Assembly: GCA_002480565.1 (NCBI GenBank)
Contig: DLCK01000030.1
Coordinates: 64,328 to 128,327 of the forward strand
Origin: Phycisphaerales bacterium UBA7800
Lineage (GTDB): Bacteria > Planctomycetota > Phycisphaerae > Phycisphaerales > Phycisphaeraceae
Reading direction: 5' to 3'
Length of the DNA: 64,000 nt
The notes below the pieces were generated by a model. It did no database searches. It was not told where the DNA came from and saw nothing but the letters and a program-made list of their open reading frames with translations. Made by a program: the position numbers and the translations under genes. Shown here piece after piece: positions 1 through 8,771 of the stretch (positions are counted from its first letter, which is position 1; each line of letters starts with the position of its first letter).

Positions 1-2
1 AG

Positions 3-179
3 AAGACCGGCTCGTGGTTCGCTCATTCCAAAGATGACAAGCTTTGGCTCGACCGTCTGATCCTCAAGCTCGATGACGGCGAAATCGTCACGTGCAACCT
101 TGACCAATACACCCATGTTGAAGTTCTGGAAGTTGAAGCTGCTGCCGACGCTCAGGCTTCAGATGACAGCCAAGACTAA
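3..179 (+). CDS. 3' end of an unidentified CDS cut by the window edge
   Basis: An open frame runs from the window edge to TAA at 177-179, giving 58 codons. The peptide is charged and soluble, contains the stretch DKLWLDRLILKLDDGEIVTC, and ends in an acidic tail (DAQASDDSQD). Codon use matches the following genes. The beginning lies outside the window and I do not recognise the family. The next gene starts 40 bp downstream on the same strand, so the two may be co-transcribed. Confidence 0.6.
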   Translation, partial: KTGSWFAHSKDDKLWLDRLILKLDDGEIVTCNLDQYTHVEVLEVEAAADAQASDDSQD

Positions 180-219
180 TTTCCCCCCAATGATCCCGCC
201 GATCCCTGGAGTTTGATCC

Positions 220-1095
220 ATGTCTTTACCGATGCCCCTGGGCGTGACCGCCGTGATGTTGTCTGATTTGACCTTTGAACAACAAATCGCATTGTGCAGT
301 GAATTAGGGGTGACGCATTACTGTGTTCGCCCGCGAATCATTCCTGAAGCCGAAGTTGGCAAGCCCTACAGCAATTGGGGGAACCACGCTTTTGACCTGA
401 CGCCCAAGCGCCTGGTTGCTGAAGCTGCCACGATGAAAAAGCAACTCGCCGATGCAGGTCTGACCGCCTTTGGCTCGGTCCCTGCTGTTCAGGTCAATGC
501 GCCGGACGACGAATTGAAATTACACTTTGAAGGTGCTGCAGCAATTGGTGCTGGACGTGTCCGAATCGCGCCGCGTACTTATCCCAAGGGCCCCTTTAAC
601 TACGACACACACTTGGAAGAAGAAATCGAACTCTTCGTCAAGGCAGTGGAGTTGGCCAAGCCTTATGCACAGAAACTGGTGATGGAAACGCATGTCGGCA
701 GTTTCGTCTCCGGGCCGGGCTTGGCGTTAAACCTGTGCAAGGCCTTTAGCCCTGATGAAATTGGTGTGATCTTTGATATCGCCAACTTCAACTTCGAAGG
801 TGCTGTCCAACCCAACCTTGCCATTGCGGTGCTCAACGACTACATCGATCACATCCACATCGGTGGCATGCAGATCAATAACACCGGCTACGATGCCAAC
901 GGTTTTGCAACCCGTCAACGCGTTATGGCTCCCCTTACCGACTCAAACCTGTATCTGCCGGACTGGATCAAGGCATTGGTTGAAGCAGACTTGAAAGTCC
1001 CCATGCTCATCGAGGATTACACTCCCAACAAGCCTGGCGCATTGCGGTTGCAGGAAGCATCCAAAGCCATCCGCCGGGTGTTTGAAAGTTTATAA
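220..1095 (+). CDS. Sugar phosphate isomerase/epimerase, xylose-isomerase-like TIM barrel
   Basis: This 291-residue cytoplasmic protein has the length and pattern of AP endonuclease family 2/IolE-type TIM barrels, which interconvert keto-sugars or sugar phosphates with a divalent metal. Likely metal ligands lie at the ends of the later strands: E in KLVMETHVGS, D in VIFDIANFNF, H in DHIHIGG and E in MLIEDYTP. TGGAG lies about 10 bases before ATG 220. The rhodanese gene starts 3 bases after the stop, so the two are probably co-transcribed. The substrate cannot be read from sequence. Confidence 0.85.
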   Translation: MSLPMPLGVTAVMLSDLTFEQQIALCSELGVTHYCVRPRIIPEAEVGKPYSNWGNHAFDLTPKRLVAEAATMKKQLADAGLTAFGSVPAVQVNAPDDELKLHFEGAAAIGAGRVRIAPRTYPKGPFNYDTHLEEEIELFVKAVELAKPYAQKLVMETHVGSFVSGPGLALNLCKAFSPDEIGVIFDIANFNFEGAVQPNLAIAVLNDYIDHIHIGGMQINNTGYDANGFATRQRVMAPLTDSNLYLPDWIKALVEADLKVPMLIEDYTPNKPGALRLQEASKAIRRVFESL

Positions 1096-1098
1096 AAC

Positions 1099-1485
1099 AT
1101 GAATGATCGTCCCGCCCTTACCGATCAAGGCTTGCCTGAACGTTATTTTCTCAAGGAAGAATGGGAGCTGACTCCCCGCAATGTCAAAGCCATGCTCGAT
1201 GCTGGTGAAGACTTTGTGCTTATCGACTGTCGCATGGAACAGGAATACCAACTGGTCCATATTGCAGGGTCCACATTACATATCCTCCAGAAAATTGGTG
1301 ATGATCTGCCTGATCTGGTCGATGATTATGCGGATAAGAAAGTGGTGTGCTACTGTCATCACGGCGCCCGGAGCATGCAGATGACAGCGATCCTTCGCGA
1401 CGCAGGCGTGCCGGACACCTGGTCGATGGCCGGCGGCATTGACCTGTGGGCTATCGACATTGAACCGGGAATGGTGCGGTATTAA
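1099..1485 (+). CDS. Rhodanese-like sulfurtransferase domain protein
   Basis: This is a single rhodanese domain of 128 residues. The active-site loop is CHHGARS, with the predicted persulfide-forming cysteine at residue 86 and the loop arginine at 91. The upstream hallmark VLIDCRMEQEYQLVHIAG (about residues 40-57) corresponds to the D-x-R-x-x-x-E-x-x-x-x-H-I motif. The HH-containing loop is the single-domain GlpE/PspE-like type. It starts 3 bases after the isomerase stop. The physiological sulfur acceptor is unknown. Confidence 0.87.
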   Translation: MNDRPALTDQGLPERYFLKEEWELTPRNVKAMLDAGEDFVLIDCRMEQEYQLVHIAGSTLHILQKIGDDLPDLVDDYADKKVVCYCHHGARSMQMTAILRDAGVPDTWSMAGGIDLWAIDIEPGMVRY

Positions 1486-1607
1486 AAGATCGAAAATGAC
1501 TTTAACCACAGAGTCACCCAGACACCAAGCCCGATGACGAGCGAGATTGATTGCGTTTAATCTTGCACGACAACGCAACGACAAAACAGACTTTTAAGGT
1601 TCAACAC

Positions 1608-2618
1608 ATGACCGTCAACTGGCAGCAACTTCACGGCGACTTCTTTACCAATCAACGCGCACTGATTACCGGTGGCTGCGGTTTTATCGGATCACATATT
1701 GCTGAGGCGCTGGTCACCCTTGGTGCGGACGTCACTGTGCTGGACAATCTCTCAGGCTGTGAAAAAAGCAATCTGGACTTCTACTTTGATGATCCCTCCA
1801 AGTTTGCTGGCAAGCTCGAATTTGTTCAAGGCTCCATCCTCGATAAAGACACACTGCAAAAGGTAACCAACGGCCGCGCATTTGTCTTTCATCAGGCAGC
1901 CATCCCCTCAGTGCCCCGCAGTATTGAAATCCCCGTGGAGTTTCACAACAACAACGTCAACGGGACGATGAATGTCCTTGAAGCCGCCCGCGCCGGTGGT
2001 GTGCAACGCCTGACCTTTGCAGCCAGTTCCAGTGCCTATGGCGATTCACCGACGATGCCCAAGATTGAAGTGATGCCCCCACTGCCCAAGAGTCCGTATG
2101 CTGCCAACAAACTCGCTGGCGAGACGATGATGCGGGCGTACGCCAATTGCTACGATCTGGATGCCGCATCACTTCGATACTTCAACATTTTCGGGCCACG
2201 TCAGAATGCCAACAGTGCTTACTCAGGCGTGATTGCGATTTTCTGCACCCGGTTGATTCAAGGACAACCCGTCACGGTTCACGGCAAGGACTTCTCGCGC
2301 GACTTCACCTACGTTGCCAATGCCGTCCATGCCAACCTCTTGGCCATGAAGTCCGACAAACCCATTGGTGGCGAAGTGATCAACATCGCCTGTGGGATCA
2401 AGATCACCATCGAGCAGTTGGCGCGAACCATCGCTCAACTGCTTAATCGCCCTGACCTTGAACCAATCATCGGCCCGGCACGGGCGGGTGATGTCAAAGA
2501 ATCACTGGCTGGTTTGGACAAAGCACGTGAATTACTCGGCTATGAACCTATCGTTGATTTTGATGCCGGGCTTGCTCAAACGCTCTCGTGGTATCAACAG
2601 GAACTTGCAGGCAAGTAA
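1608..2618 (+). CDS. NAD-dependent nucleotide-sugar epimerase/dehydratase (extended SDR)
   Basis: This extended short-chain dehydrogenase has an N-terminal Rossmann glycine motif GGCGFIG (residues 22-28) for NAD(H) and the catalytic set S-S-S (140-142), Y164 and K168 (SPYAANK). FGPRQNANSAYSGVI matches UDP-GlcNAc/UDP-Glc 4-epimerases of the WbpP/Gne type, which supply sugars for surface polysaccharides. An earlier in-frame ATG at 1551 exists, but AAGG about 9 bases before ATG 1608 and the usual 10-20 residue lead before the Rossmann strand favour 1608. The length of 336 aa is normal. The exact sugar is inferred only. Confidence 0.88.
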   Translation: MTVNWQQLHGDFFTNQRALITGGCGFIGSHIAEALVTLGADVTVLDNLSGCEKSNLDFYFDDPSKFAGKLEFVQGSILDKDTLQKVTNGRAFVFHQAAIPSVPRSIEIPVEFHNNNVNGTMNVLEAARAGGVQRLTFAASSSAYGDSPTMPKIEVMPPLPKSPYAANKLAGETMMRAYANCYDLDAASLRYFNIFGPRQNANSAYSGVIAIFCTRLIQGQPVTVHGKDFSRDFTYVANAVHANLLAMKSDKPIGGEVINIACGIKITIEQLARTIAQLLNRPDLEPIIGPARAGDVKESLAGLDKARELLGYEPIVDFDAGLAQTLSWYQQELAGK

Positions 2619-2710
2619 TTCTGCGTAGTGAACCTTGAAGACTTAACTGTAAACGGTTTTCACAGCCATATTTCTCTAGCATTTTCAGCCAAATCCGCTA
2701 GGATCATGAC

Positions 2711-3214
2711 ATGGCAGAAGTAGTGACTCCCGAAGCGACGGCAAGAGGTTTTGAACCTCCGAGAAACATTCAATTCAGTGTCTTTCTGGACAACCGGGTT
2801 GGTAAACTCATGGAACTCCTTGGGGCATTGGACGCGGTTGCTTTGCGCATCGTGGCCATGAGCGTCGTGGACTCGGCGGATCATGCCGTGGTACGAATCC
2901 TCACCTCACGCGCGGACTTGGCCAGACGACTGCTCACACGCAACCACTTTGTATTCAGTGAAACCGATGTGCTGGTGGTGCAACTTGAACCGGAATTTTC
3001 AATCGCCAATCTCTGTGATGCACTGCTTCGGGCGGAACTGAATATTTTCTATGCCTACTCACTTATTGACCATCCGTTGGATAAACCTGCATTGGTAATC
3101 CACTGCGATGACCCGGTATTAGCCTGCCAGATTCTCCGCCGTCGGATGTTCACCGTACTGGGTGAAAACGACTTGGGGGACAACATCAATCCGGGCGACC
3201 CTTCGATTAACTAA
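2711..3214 (+). CDS. Tandem ACT-domain protein
   Basis: This 167-residue soluble protein has two ACT-like beta-alpha-beta repeats. The first (about 24-75) begins IQFSVFLDNRVGKLMELLGAL, the pattern of an ACT domain that reads amino-acid-type ligands. The second is about 95-145 (VVQLEPEFSIANLCDALL). No catalytic domain is attached, so it is probably a small-molecule sensor or regulator. It is a stand-alone gene, with a converging glycosidase gene on the other strand 90 bp away. The ligand is unknown. Confidence 0.65.
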   Translation: MAEVVTPEATARGFEPPRNIQFSVFLDNRVGKLMELLGALDAVALRIVAMSVVDSADHAVVRILTSRADLARRLLTRNHFVFSETDVLVVQLEPEFSIANLCDALLRAELNIFYAYSLIDHPLDKPALVIHCDDPVLACQILRRRMFTVLGENDLGDNINPGDPSIN

Positions 3215-3303
3215 TCACACTTTGACGCATTGCGATTTTGACCTGTAGCAGAATATTTTCCTGCTCTTCTATCCGCATGTGCTTATCCAAAATCAAACCG
3301 ATC

Positions 3304-4629
3304 TCAGTTTCGAGACACCAATTCAAATGCGTAGGCAGGTATGTCGACTTGCTTGCCGTTGAATGTGATGGTCACCGGGATGTTTTTCTTGTTGATCAAT
3401 AAAGCATGAGACGAACTGACCAGCGCTTCAACGTAGCTATCCGTGCTGGTGATGGGATAGATGGAAGTTCCTTTTCCAAAGCAGGTATTGATGATGCCCA
3501 TGAGTTGGGTGTGTGGCAATTGCTGCCCGCCGTCAGCGGTTTTCACATCGGTGACCAGTGCGTGGGCGACTTCGCCTTGCACCGGATTCCAGAGCAGGCC
3601 GACACTGTTGCCACCGAGGATCATGTGGTTGTAGATCGATGCGAAGGCGACGGTGAGTTGCTCCTGGGTGATGCCCTGCTTTTCGCCGCCGATACCGTAG
3701 TATTCTGCCCACCAGATTGGCAGGTCGCACATTTCGTGAATCTGCTTACCGATGCGTTGATAAGAGTCAGTGTATCCAAGCAGTTCGTCTGCGGTGTATT
3801 GATTCTTGTCGTGATAATCTTTGATCCCTTTATCCACACAGATAAAGTCCGCACCGACTTTGTGTTTGATCCAGTATTCAAAGAGTCTGCGTTCTTTGGG
3901 GAGAATGGCTTTACCGGTTTCTATGCCCGGACGATTCGAGCCGGTTCCTGAAACGACCAGATAGAATCCGCCGACTTTGAGTGTCGGATCATGGGCTTTG
4001 AGTGCGGTGTAGACCTTGTTGTAAAACTCGGTGTAGAGTTCGACATCCCATGCGTTTTTCTTGACGTTCCAAAACCCCTTAAACTCGTTCCAGACTTGAA
4101 AGTGTCGCACGTGTGGGTAGCGTTTGGCAACCTCGACACTGAGCATGGCGAAGTCATCAAAATGTTCAGCTTTGGGGCGGTCTCCCATTTCCCAAGTCTT
4201 GCCTTTGCGTTTCATCCAACCGGGTGCGGTGCAGAGGGTGATGACATTGGGTGCATCAAATCGCTTGATGTGTTCGAACCGTGCATCCAATGTCTCCCAC
4301 TTGTAGACACCTGGCGAGGGGTTGATATCAAACGGCCCCCAACCAATGATGTGCGTGTTCTGCCATTTGATGACAGGCTTAATGGCGTTGATCGCGCGAT
4401 CCACTGCAGCAGCAACAGCATCCTTATGGTCGGTACTCATATGCGTATGGGTGATGCCCAATTGCAGTTGGCTGACCAAAGCTGGCTGTGATGTGTCGAT
4501 TTCAATGGTGACCGGTTGGCCGGCAAAGGTCTTGCATGCAGTTGTGCTAACCACCATCAATAGCAGGCCAAGAAGTTGAAGTGATGTCATCCGTATCATA
4601 AGTGTGTTCCAAAATAACTTGGGGTTCAT
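3304..4629 (-). CDS. Exported clan GH-A glycoside hydrolase (GH39-like)
   Basis: A hydrophobic leader (LQLLGLLLMVVSTTAC) ends in a lipobox-like TTAC, suggesting a lipoprotein or secreted enzyme. A TIM-barrel glycosidase domain follows. FQVWNEFKGFW carries the N-E pair typical of the clan GH-A acid/base residue, and LPIWWAEYYGIGG carries a candidate nucleophile Glu. The C-terminal beta domain (INKKNIPVTITFNGKQVDIP) resembles GH39 xylosidase/iduronidase-like proteins. It heads a run of minus-strand carbohydrate genes. The family assignment comes from motifs, and substrate specificity is not known. Confidence 0.72.
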   Translation of the reverse strand: MNPKLFWNTLMIRMTSLQLLGLLLMVVSTTACKTFAGQPVTIEIDTSQPALVSQLQLGITHTHMSTDHKDAVAAAVDRAINAIKPVIKWQNTHIIGWGPFDINPSPGVYKWETLDARFEHIKRFDAPNVITLCTAPGWMKRKGKTWEMGDRPKAEHFDDFAMLSVEVAKRYPHVRHFQVWNEFKGFWNVKKNAWDVELYTEFYNKVYTALKAHDPTLKVGGFYLVVSGTGSNRPGIETGKAILPKERRLFEYWIKHKVGADFICVDKGIKDYHDKNQYTADELLGYTDSYQRIGKQIHEMCDLPIWWAEYYGIGGEKQGITQEQLTVAFASIYNHMILGGNSVGLLWNPVQGEVAHALVTDVKTADGGQQLPHTQLMGIINTCFGKGTSIYPITSTDSYVEALVSSSHALLINKKNIPVTITFNGKQVDIPAYAFELVSRN

Positions 4630-4658
4630 AGAAGTTACAAGACAATTTATTGCGAAGA

Positions 4659-5399
4659 TCAGTCGATCAAGACCCAGTGCCTGGCTTTAAGAGCGTCCAG
4701 ATCAGCAGTATTCAAACCATCGCCGGAGAGTTCTTTGGAGGCAGTGACATGGCCATCCACAAAGCTGTAGTTGGCTGCATCGCCGTTATGTCGCAGACTC
4801 ACGAGCCATTTCCCGTAGGTGGTGTTATCCATCCAGGAAGCATAGCATCGCAGGAAATGTGCTGAGTATTCGCCGGACGTATAACGGTTGCCATCAGCGA
4901 TGAGCAGCTTGTCACTGGGCTTGGTGACTTGACTGAATCGCACAGGCGAGTCATATCCCCATTGACCGGTCGGTCCCCAACCGGCATGACGATTCAGGCC
5001 GTAGGTAATGTCCATATTCAAACCATTGAGACTCACCGTCGGGCATCGCAGGATCGTGCCTTTGGTTCGCTGCTGAATGGAACCGGTGTTGGGCAGGTAC
5101 TTATGGATACGCAGTAACCACCATGCACTTTGACGTGCCCAAGTGGCATTGGCGTCGGCGTCGGCTGGATCGGTCATGATCACAGGCATGATCCATTCTT
5201 TCTCGTCCGCTGCGTAGATGTTAAACGCGACCATCATCCCATGGAGATTCGATTGACACTGAGCATTGCGAGCTGCCTTACGGGCTGAACCCAACGCAGG
5301 TAAAAGAATTGAAATCAGTAGCGAGATAATGGAGACCACCACCAACAATTCGATGAGTGTGAATGCTTTGCAGTGGGTTGATGTTCGTCGGGCATTCAT
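4659..5399 (-). CDS. Type II pseudopilin with prepilin N-terminal methylation domain
   Basis: The N-terminal signal FTLIELLVVVSIISLLIS, preceded by a short basic leader, is a class III prepilin signal cleaved and methylated by a prepilin peptidase. The 246-residue body carries the planctomycete/Lentisphaerae-type features: QCQSNL after the helix, a conserved GLNRHAGWGPTG segment and a C-terminal NYSFVDGHVT motif. Such pseudopilins are very numerous in this phylum and sit next to secreted carbohydrate enzymes, as here. It is a close paralogue of the next gene upstream. Confidence 0.88.
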   Translation of the reverse strand: MNARRTSTHCKAFTLIELLVVVSIISLLISILLPALGSARKAARNAQCQSNLHGMMVAFNIYAADEKEWIMPVIMTDPADADANATWARQSAWWLLRIHKYLPNTGSIQQRTKGTILRCPTVSLNGLNMDITYGLNRHAGWGPTGQWGYDSPVRFSQVTKPSDKLLIADGNRYTSGEYSAHFLRCYASWMDNTTYGKWLVSLRHNGDAANYSFVDGHVTASKELSGDGLNTADLDALKARHWVLID

Positions 5400-5449
5400 G
5401 ATGTCATTCCTGTGTATTGTAAAATACGAGTGCTAATATTCATGGCCTG

Positions 5450-6220
5450 TTAATCCAGAAGTTTCCAATGTTTTGATTCAAGCTGCGCCCCGGTCATCCC
5501 CACGAGAATGTCGCCTGCCAGTTCTGCGGTATTGCGGATATGCCCATCGACGAAACTGAAGTTGGCCGTTTCGCCGGGATGTCGAAGATCAACAAGTCGA
5601 TCACCTTTATCACTGTTATCCAGAAAACTCTGATAACGGAACAGAACCTGGGCTTCATAGTCACTCGACCGCCAGCGATTGCTGTCTGCCACAAGCAGCT
5701 TGGCACTTGGCCGACTCACCTGACTGGTACGGATCGGTGCATCGTATCCCCATGGCAAGTTGCCATAAGGCCCCCACCCGGCATGACGATTCAAGCCATA
5801 GGTAATGTCGATCGTCGTTTCCACTGCCATTACCGGACACCGCAACACGGAGGGTCGGCCACGCGATTCATACGTAGCGGTATAGCCTTTGACCTGCCCG
5901 GTGTTGGGCAGGTAGGTTTGGATACGTGATAGCCACCATGCCGAAAATCGCTTCCGCGTGTCGTCGTTGGTTTCACCGTCTTTGGCGTAAACCACTGACA
6001 AAAGCCAATCCTTATGCTCCGCCGAATAGGCCGCAAAAGTCACCATGATGTTGTGCAGGTTCGACTGACACTGCGTGCTGCGGGCAGCCTGTCTTGCTGA
6101 ACTCAATGCTGGCAATAACAGAGCAATGAGCAGTACGACAATTGAAATCACCACCAACAACTCAATGAGTGTAAATGCATACGCACGGCCTGCAGAATGT
6201 GCTTGTGAGTGCATGTTCAT
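5450..6220 (-). CDS. Type II pseudopilin, paralogue of the neighbouring gene
   Basis: This 256-residue protein has the prepilin signal YAFTLIELLVVISIVVLLIA and shares long stretches with the gene at 4659-5399: STQCQSNLHNIMV, ITYGLNRHAGWGP, VSRPSAKLLVADSNR and FSFVDGHI. It is a recent tandem duplicate by appearance. The two genes are 50 bp apart and probably co-transcribed. Role inferred from family: a minor pilin-like subunit of a type II secretion or envelope system, possibly dedicated to the linked polysaccharide-degradation locus. Confidence 0.88.
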   Translation of the reverse strand: MNMHSQAHSAGRAYAFTLIELLVVISIVVLLIALLLPALSSARQAARSTQCQSNLHNIMVTFAAYSAEHKDWLLSVVYAKDGETNDDTRKRFSAWWLSRIQTYLPNTGQVKGYTATYESRGRPSVLRCPVMAVETTIDITYGLNRHAGWGPYGNLPWGYDAPIRTSQVSRPSAKLLVADSNRWRSSDYEAQVLFRYQSFLDNSDKGDRLVDLRHPGETANFSFVDGHIRNTAELAGDILVGMTGAQLESKHWKLLD

Positions 6221-6252
6221 AAAGGAGTCCTGTTAGAACAAAGCCATCTGAA

Positions 6253-7614
6253 TCAATGAGCAGTCGAAGGATACAAATGTGAATTCAAACGTTTATCTGT
6301 CAGTACCAAAGCTCGGAAGGTATGGTAAGGCCCCTTCCAGTTATGCCCCTTTTTCTTCGCTGGCATTGGGACCGTGTTATCAGGCAGGATGGCATTGACC
6401 CACCCGCCGAATTCACGGTCAAGTTGATACGTTTTGATGTAGTCCCACTGCTTAAGCAGGCTATCGCGATAACGATGTGTCTGATTGCCATAGCGTGCAT
6501 GCATGAGCGACAAGGCATTGAGTGCTTCAGCTTGGACCCACCAGTATCTGGTTTTGTGATGTGCCGGTTTATGTGCTGCACCTTCGTCGTAGAATCCGCC
6601 AGTTCGTGAGTCGAATCCAAAGGCAAGTGCGTGGTCGACAAGGTTGCTTGCGACCTGCCATGAGCGTGTATCATCAGCCATCCCCAACAATGCCGCGGAC
6701 TCCACGAGCAGGTAGGCCGTTTCAACATCATGTCCAAATGAATCGCCTGTGGGGATTGCTTGCCAGGTCGGTGTGAAGACCTGATTCAGACAACCGGGAT
6801 CGACATATATTTTGTCACGGACAATCGCAAAGAGTTCACGCAACCGTGCTTCGACAATGGGATCTTTCCAAACACGGTGGAGCGCTCCGAAGGATTCTAA
6901 AAGATGAATGTGCGTGTTCATCGACTTGTAACCGCGGATGGTGCCGATGTGATCCCACCTGGGATGCAGGGCAATGTCGGCAGGCGTGGCAACTGGTGTC
7001 CCATCTGCTTCAAGGACTTCGTGATACCCACCATTGACTGTGTCATGGGCATGTTCATCCAACCAACGGAACTGCGTTTGTGCCATCGCCAATATGTCGG
7101 CATCACCGGTGACTTTGTACGCTTGGGCCAATGCGTAAAGTGCAAAGCTCATCGCATAAGCATGCTTGCGTTGGTGCTGCCAGATGTTGAGCGATGACAC
7201 ATCCGTGCCGGGCATCGCGATCTGCCAGCGCATCCCGCCATGTTCTGTATCCACATAGTTGTCTTGAAGCATGGCCACACCATGTCGGACGATTGGCAAA
7301 AACCGCTCGCGTTTATCAGGCAATTGCTCGCAAGCCATCGCTGCTGCCCAGGTCAACCGCGACTGCATCACCAGGCCACGTGTGACATCGGGCAACGGTT
7401 TCCAATCATGAGCATAGGTCACATGAAAGCCACCGAATTTTTCATCGACACATCGCGGATACCACAACGCCAAGTGAGCAAGCATCTGCTCATGCACCTG
7501 TTCACCAAGCTGTTGCATCGGCGCGTCCTGTGCACATGCTAGCTGAATCACCGTCAATAGCAGCAGGCCAAGCAGACATAATTTCAGACGCAATGTGGGC
7601 ATGGGACTTTTCAA
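6253..7614 (-). CDS. AGE-family epimerase/isomerase (N-acylglucosamine 2-epimerase-like)
   Basis: The 453-residue protein has an N-terminal signal peptide (LKLCLLGLLLLTVIQLACA) followed by an (alpha/alpha)6-barrel of the AGE superfamily. Typical stretches are CVDEKFGGFHVTY, NGGYHEVLEADG, MNTHIHLLESFGAL, GHDVETAYLLVE and WWVQAEALNALSLM, which place the conserved Arg/His/Glu residues of this fold. AGE enzymes interconvert sugars such as mannose/glucose or GlcNAc/ManNAc, or act on cellobiose. An exported version suggests action on released oligosaccharides. It lies 24 bp downstream of the LacI gene in the same direction. Confidence 0.85.
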   Translation of the reverse strand: MKSPMPTLRLKLCLLGLLLLTVIQLACAQDAPMQQLGEQVHEQMLAHLALWYPRCVDEKFGGFHVTYAHDWKPLPDVTRGLVMQSRLTWAAAMACEQLPDKRERFLPIVRHGVAMLQDNYVDTEHGGMRWQIAMPGTDVSSLNIWQHQRKHAYAMSFALYALAQAYKVTGDADILAMAQTQFRWLDEHAHDTVNGGYHEVLEADGTPVATPADIALHPRWDHIGTIRGYKSMNTHIHLLESFGALHRVWKDPIVEARLRELFAIVRDKIYVDPGCLNQVFTPTWQAIPTGDSFGHDVETAYLLVESAALLGMADDTRSWQVASNLVDHALAFGFDSRTGGFYDEGAAHKPAHHKTRYWWVQAEALNALSLMHARYGNQTHRYRDSLLKQWDYIKTYQLDREFGGWVNAILPDNTVPMPAKKKGHNWKGPYHTFRALVLTDKRLNSHLYPSTAH

Positions 7615-7637
7615 TCTTGTATCAAATCGATTTGGTT

Positions 7638-8726
7638 TTATTGCATATCACACACCGAGTCACGCTCGATGAGTGTCGGGTAAATCACACGTTTTTCACT
7701 GTCTTTGGCAGGGTTTTGGATGCGTTGAATCAGCAGTTCAATGGCTTGACGCATCTGCTCATCGCCACGGTTATCAATGGTTGTTAATGCAGGTATCAGA
7801 TATTGACTGCCGGGCGCGTTTTCGTAACCAACCAGTGATAAATCATCGGGCACACGAATCCCTGCTTTGTGACAGGCGGCAATCGCTGTCATCGCCATCT
7901 GGTCATTGTGACAAAGCATCGCTGTGGGACGCTCATCGTTTGACAACGTCTGCCAATGCTCGACAAACGCTTTGGACACTTCAAAGTAATCGTCATAGCA
8001 ATCGGTATCAGGTGACCAGATGATCGGGCCCGGATTCGTCAGGCCCGCATCTTTGAGATACTGTTCAAACAATCGACTGGGACCTTCTGCCGTACGTGGT
8101 TTGGGAGCCCCCAGAAAGCCGACGCGTGTATGCCCCTTAGCCAGAAGATGCTTGACAGCAAGGTGAATCGACGCATCAGGATGCAGACCCACTTCGTCAA
8201 ACTGACTGCCTAACGTGCCACCGAAAAGCACCACGGGCAATTGGCCCTGGAGAATCTGGCGATGCTGCTGCAGGTCCAATGTTTCATAGACCGGCCCCAT
8301 CACCAAACCTTCAACCGCATCAGCCTGCATCTGCTGGACACAACTGGCTTCCATGGCAGGATCACCTTCAGTAAAAGCCAACTGCATGCGATAACCCAAT
8401 CGCTTGATTTCTTTTTCGACCACTTCCACTCGGCTTGCAAAAACCGGGTTGGATAAATCACGCGTGAGGATCAAACCAATCATCCCCGATCGACCACGAG
8501 CCAACTGCTGGGCTGCACGTGATGCGGTGTACCCAAGCTCGCGCACTGCGTCTTCAACACGTTTACACGTCTGAGGCTGATACTTATCCGCAGCATTGCG
8601 ATTGAGAATATCCGACACCGTCGTCCGACCAACTCCTGCTGCAATGGCCACCTGCTCCAATGTCACACGACGACGTGTCGGACGTTTGGGTAAAGTGATT
8701 TTCGAATTGCTTTGAACCTTGGCCAT
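7638..8726 (-). CDS. LacI-family transcriptional regulator
   Basis: The N-terminal HTH (VTLEQVAIAAGVGRTTVSDI, about residues 20-39) and hinge helix (AAQQLARG) are followed by a periplasmic-binding-protein-like sensor domain (MIGLILTRDLSNPVF, VGFLGAPKPRT, TAMLCHNDQMAM, LSLVGYENAP). The length of 362 aa is normal. It is located between the AGE epimerase and SGNH hydrolase genes, so it probably represses or activates this local carbohydrate cluster in response to a sugar. Two palindromes at 10160-10203 fit the TGGGAGCGCTCCCA-like operator class of this family. Confidence 0.92.
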   Translation of the reverse strand: MAKVQSNSKITLPKRPTRRRVTLEQVAIAAGVGRTTVSDILNRNAADKYQPQTCKRVEDAVRELGYTASRAAQQLARGRSGMIGLILTRDLSNPVFASRVEVVEKEIKRLGYRMQLAFTEGDPAMEASCVQQMQADAVEGLVMGPVYETLDLQQHRQILQGQLPVVLFGGTLGSQFDEVGLHPDASIHLAVKHLLAKGHTRVGFLGAPKPRTAEGPSRLFEQYLKDAGLTNPGPIIWSPDTDCYDDYFEVSKAFVEHWQTLSNDERPTAMLCHNDQMAMTAIAACHKAGIRVPDDLSLVGYENAPGSQYLIPALTTIDNRGDEQMRQAIELLIQRIQNPAKDSEKRVIYPTLIERDSVCDMQ

Positions 8727-8771
8727 GATTGATCTGTTCTCAAAATGTGCTTGTTTAAAGTCTTTTTCTGA

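Noticed and set aside
3406..4491. Long plus-strand frames opposite the GH39-like gene
   Set aside because: They mirror a well-supported glycosidase gene and have no motifs of their own.
6879..6888. GGAGCGCTCC palindrome resembling a LacI operator
   Set aside because: It lies deep inside the AGE epimerase coding sequence and lacks the TCGGA flanks of the pair at 10160-10203; probably chance.
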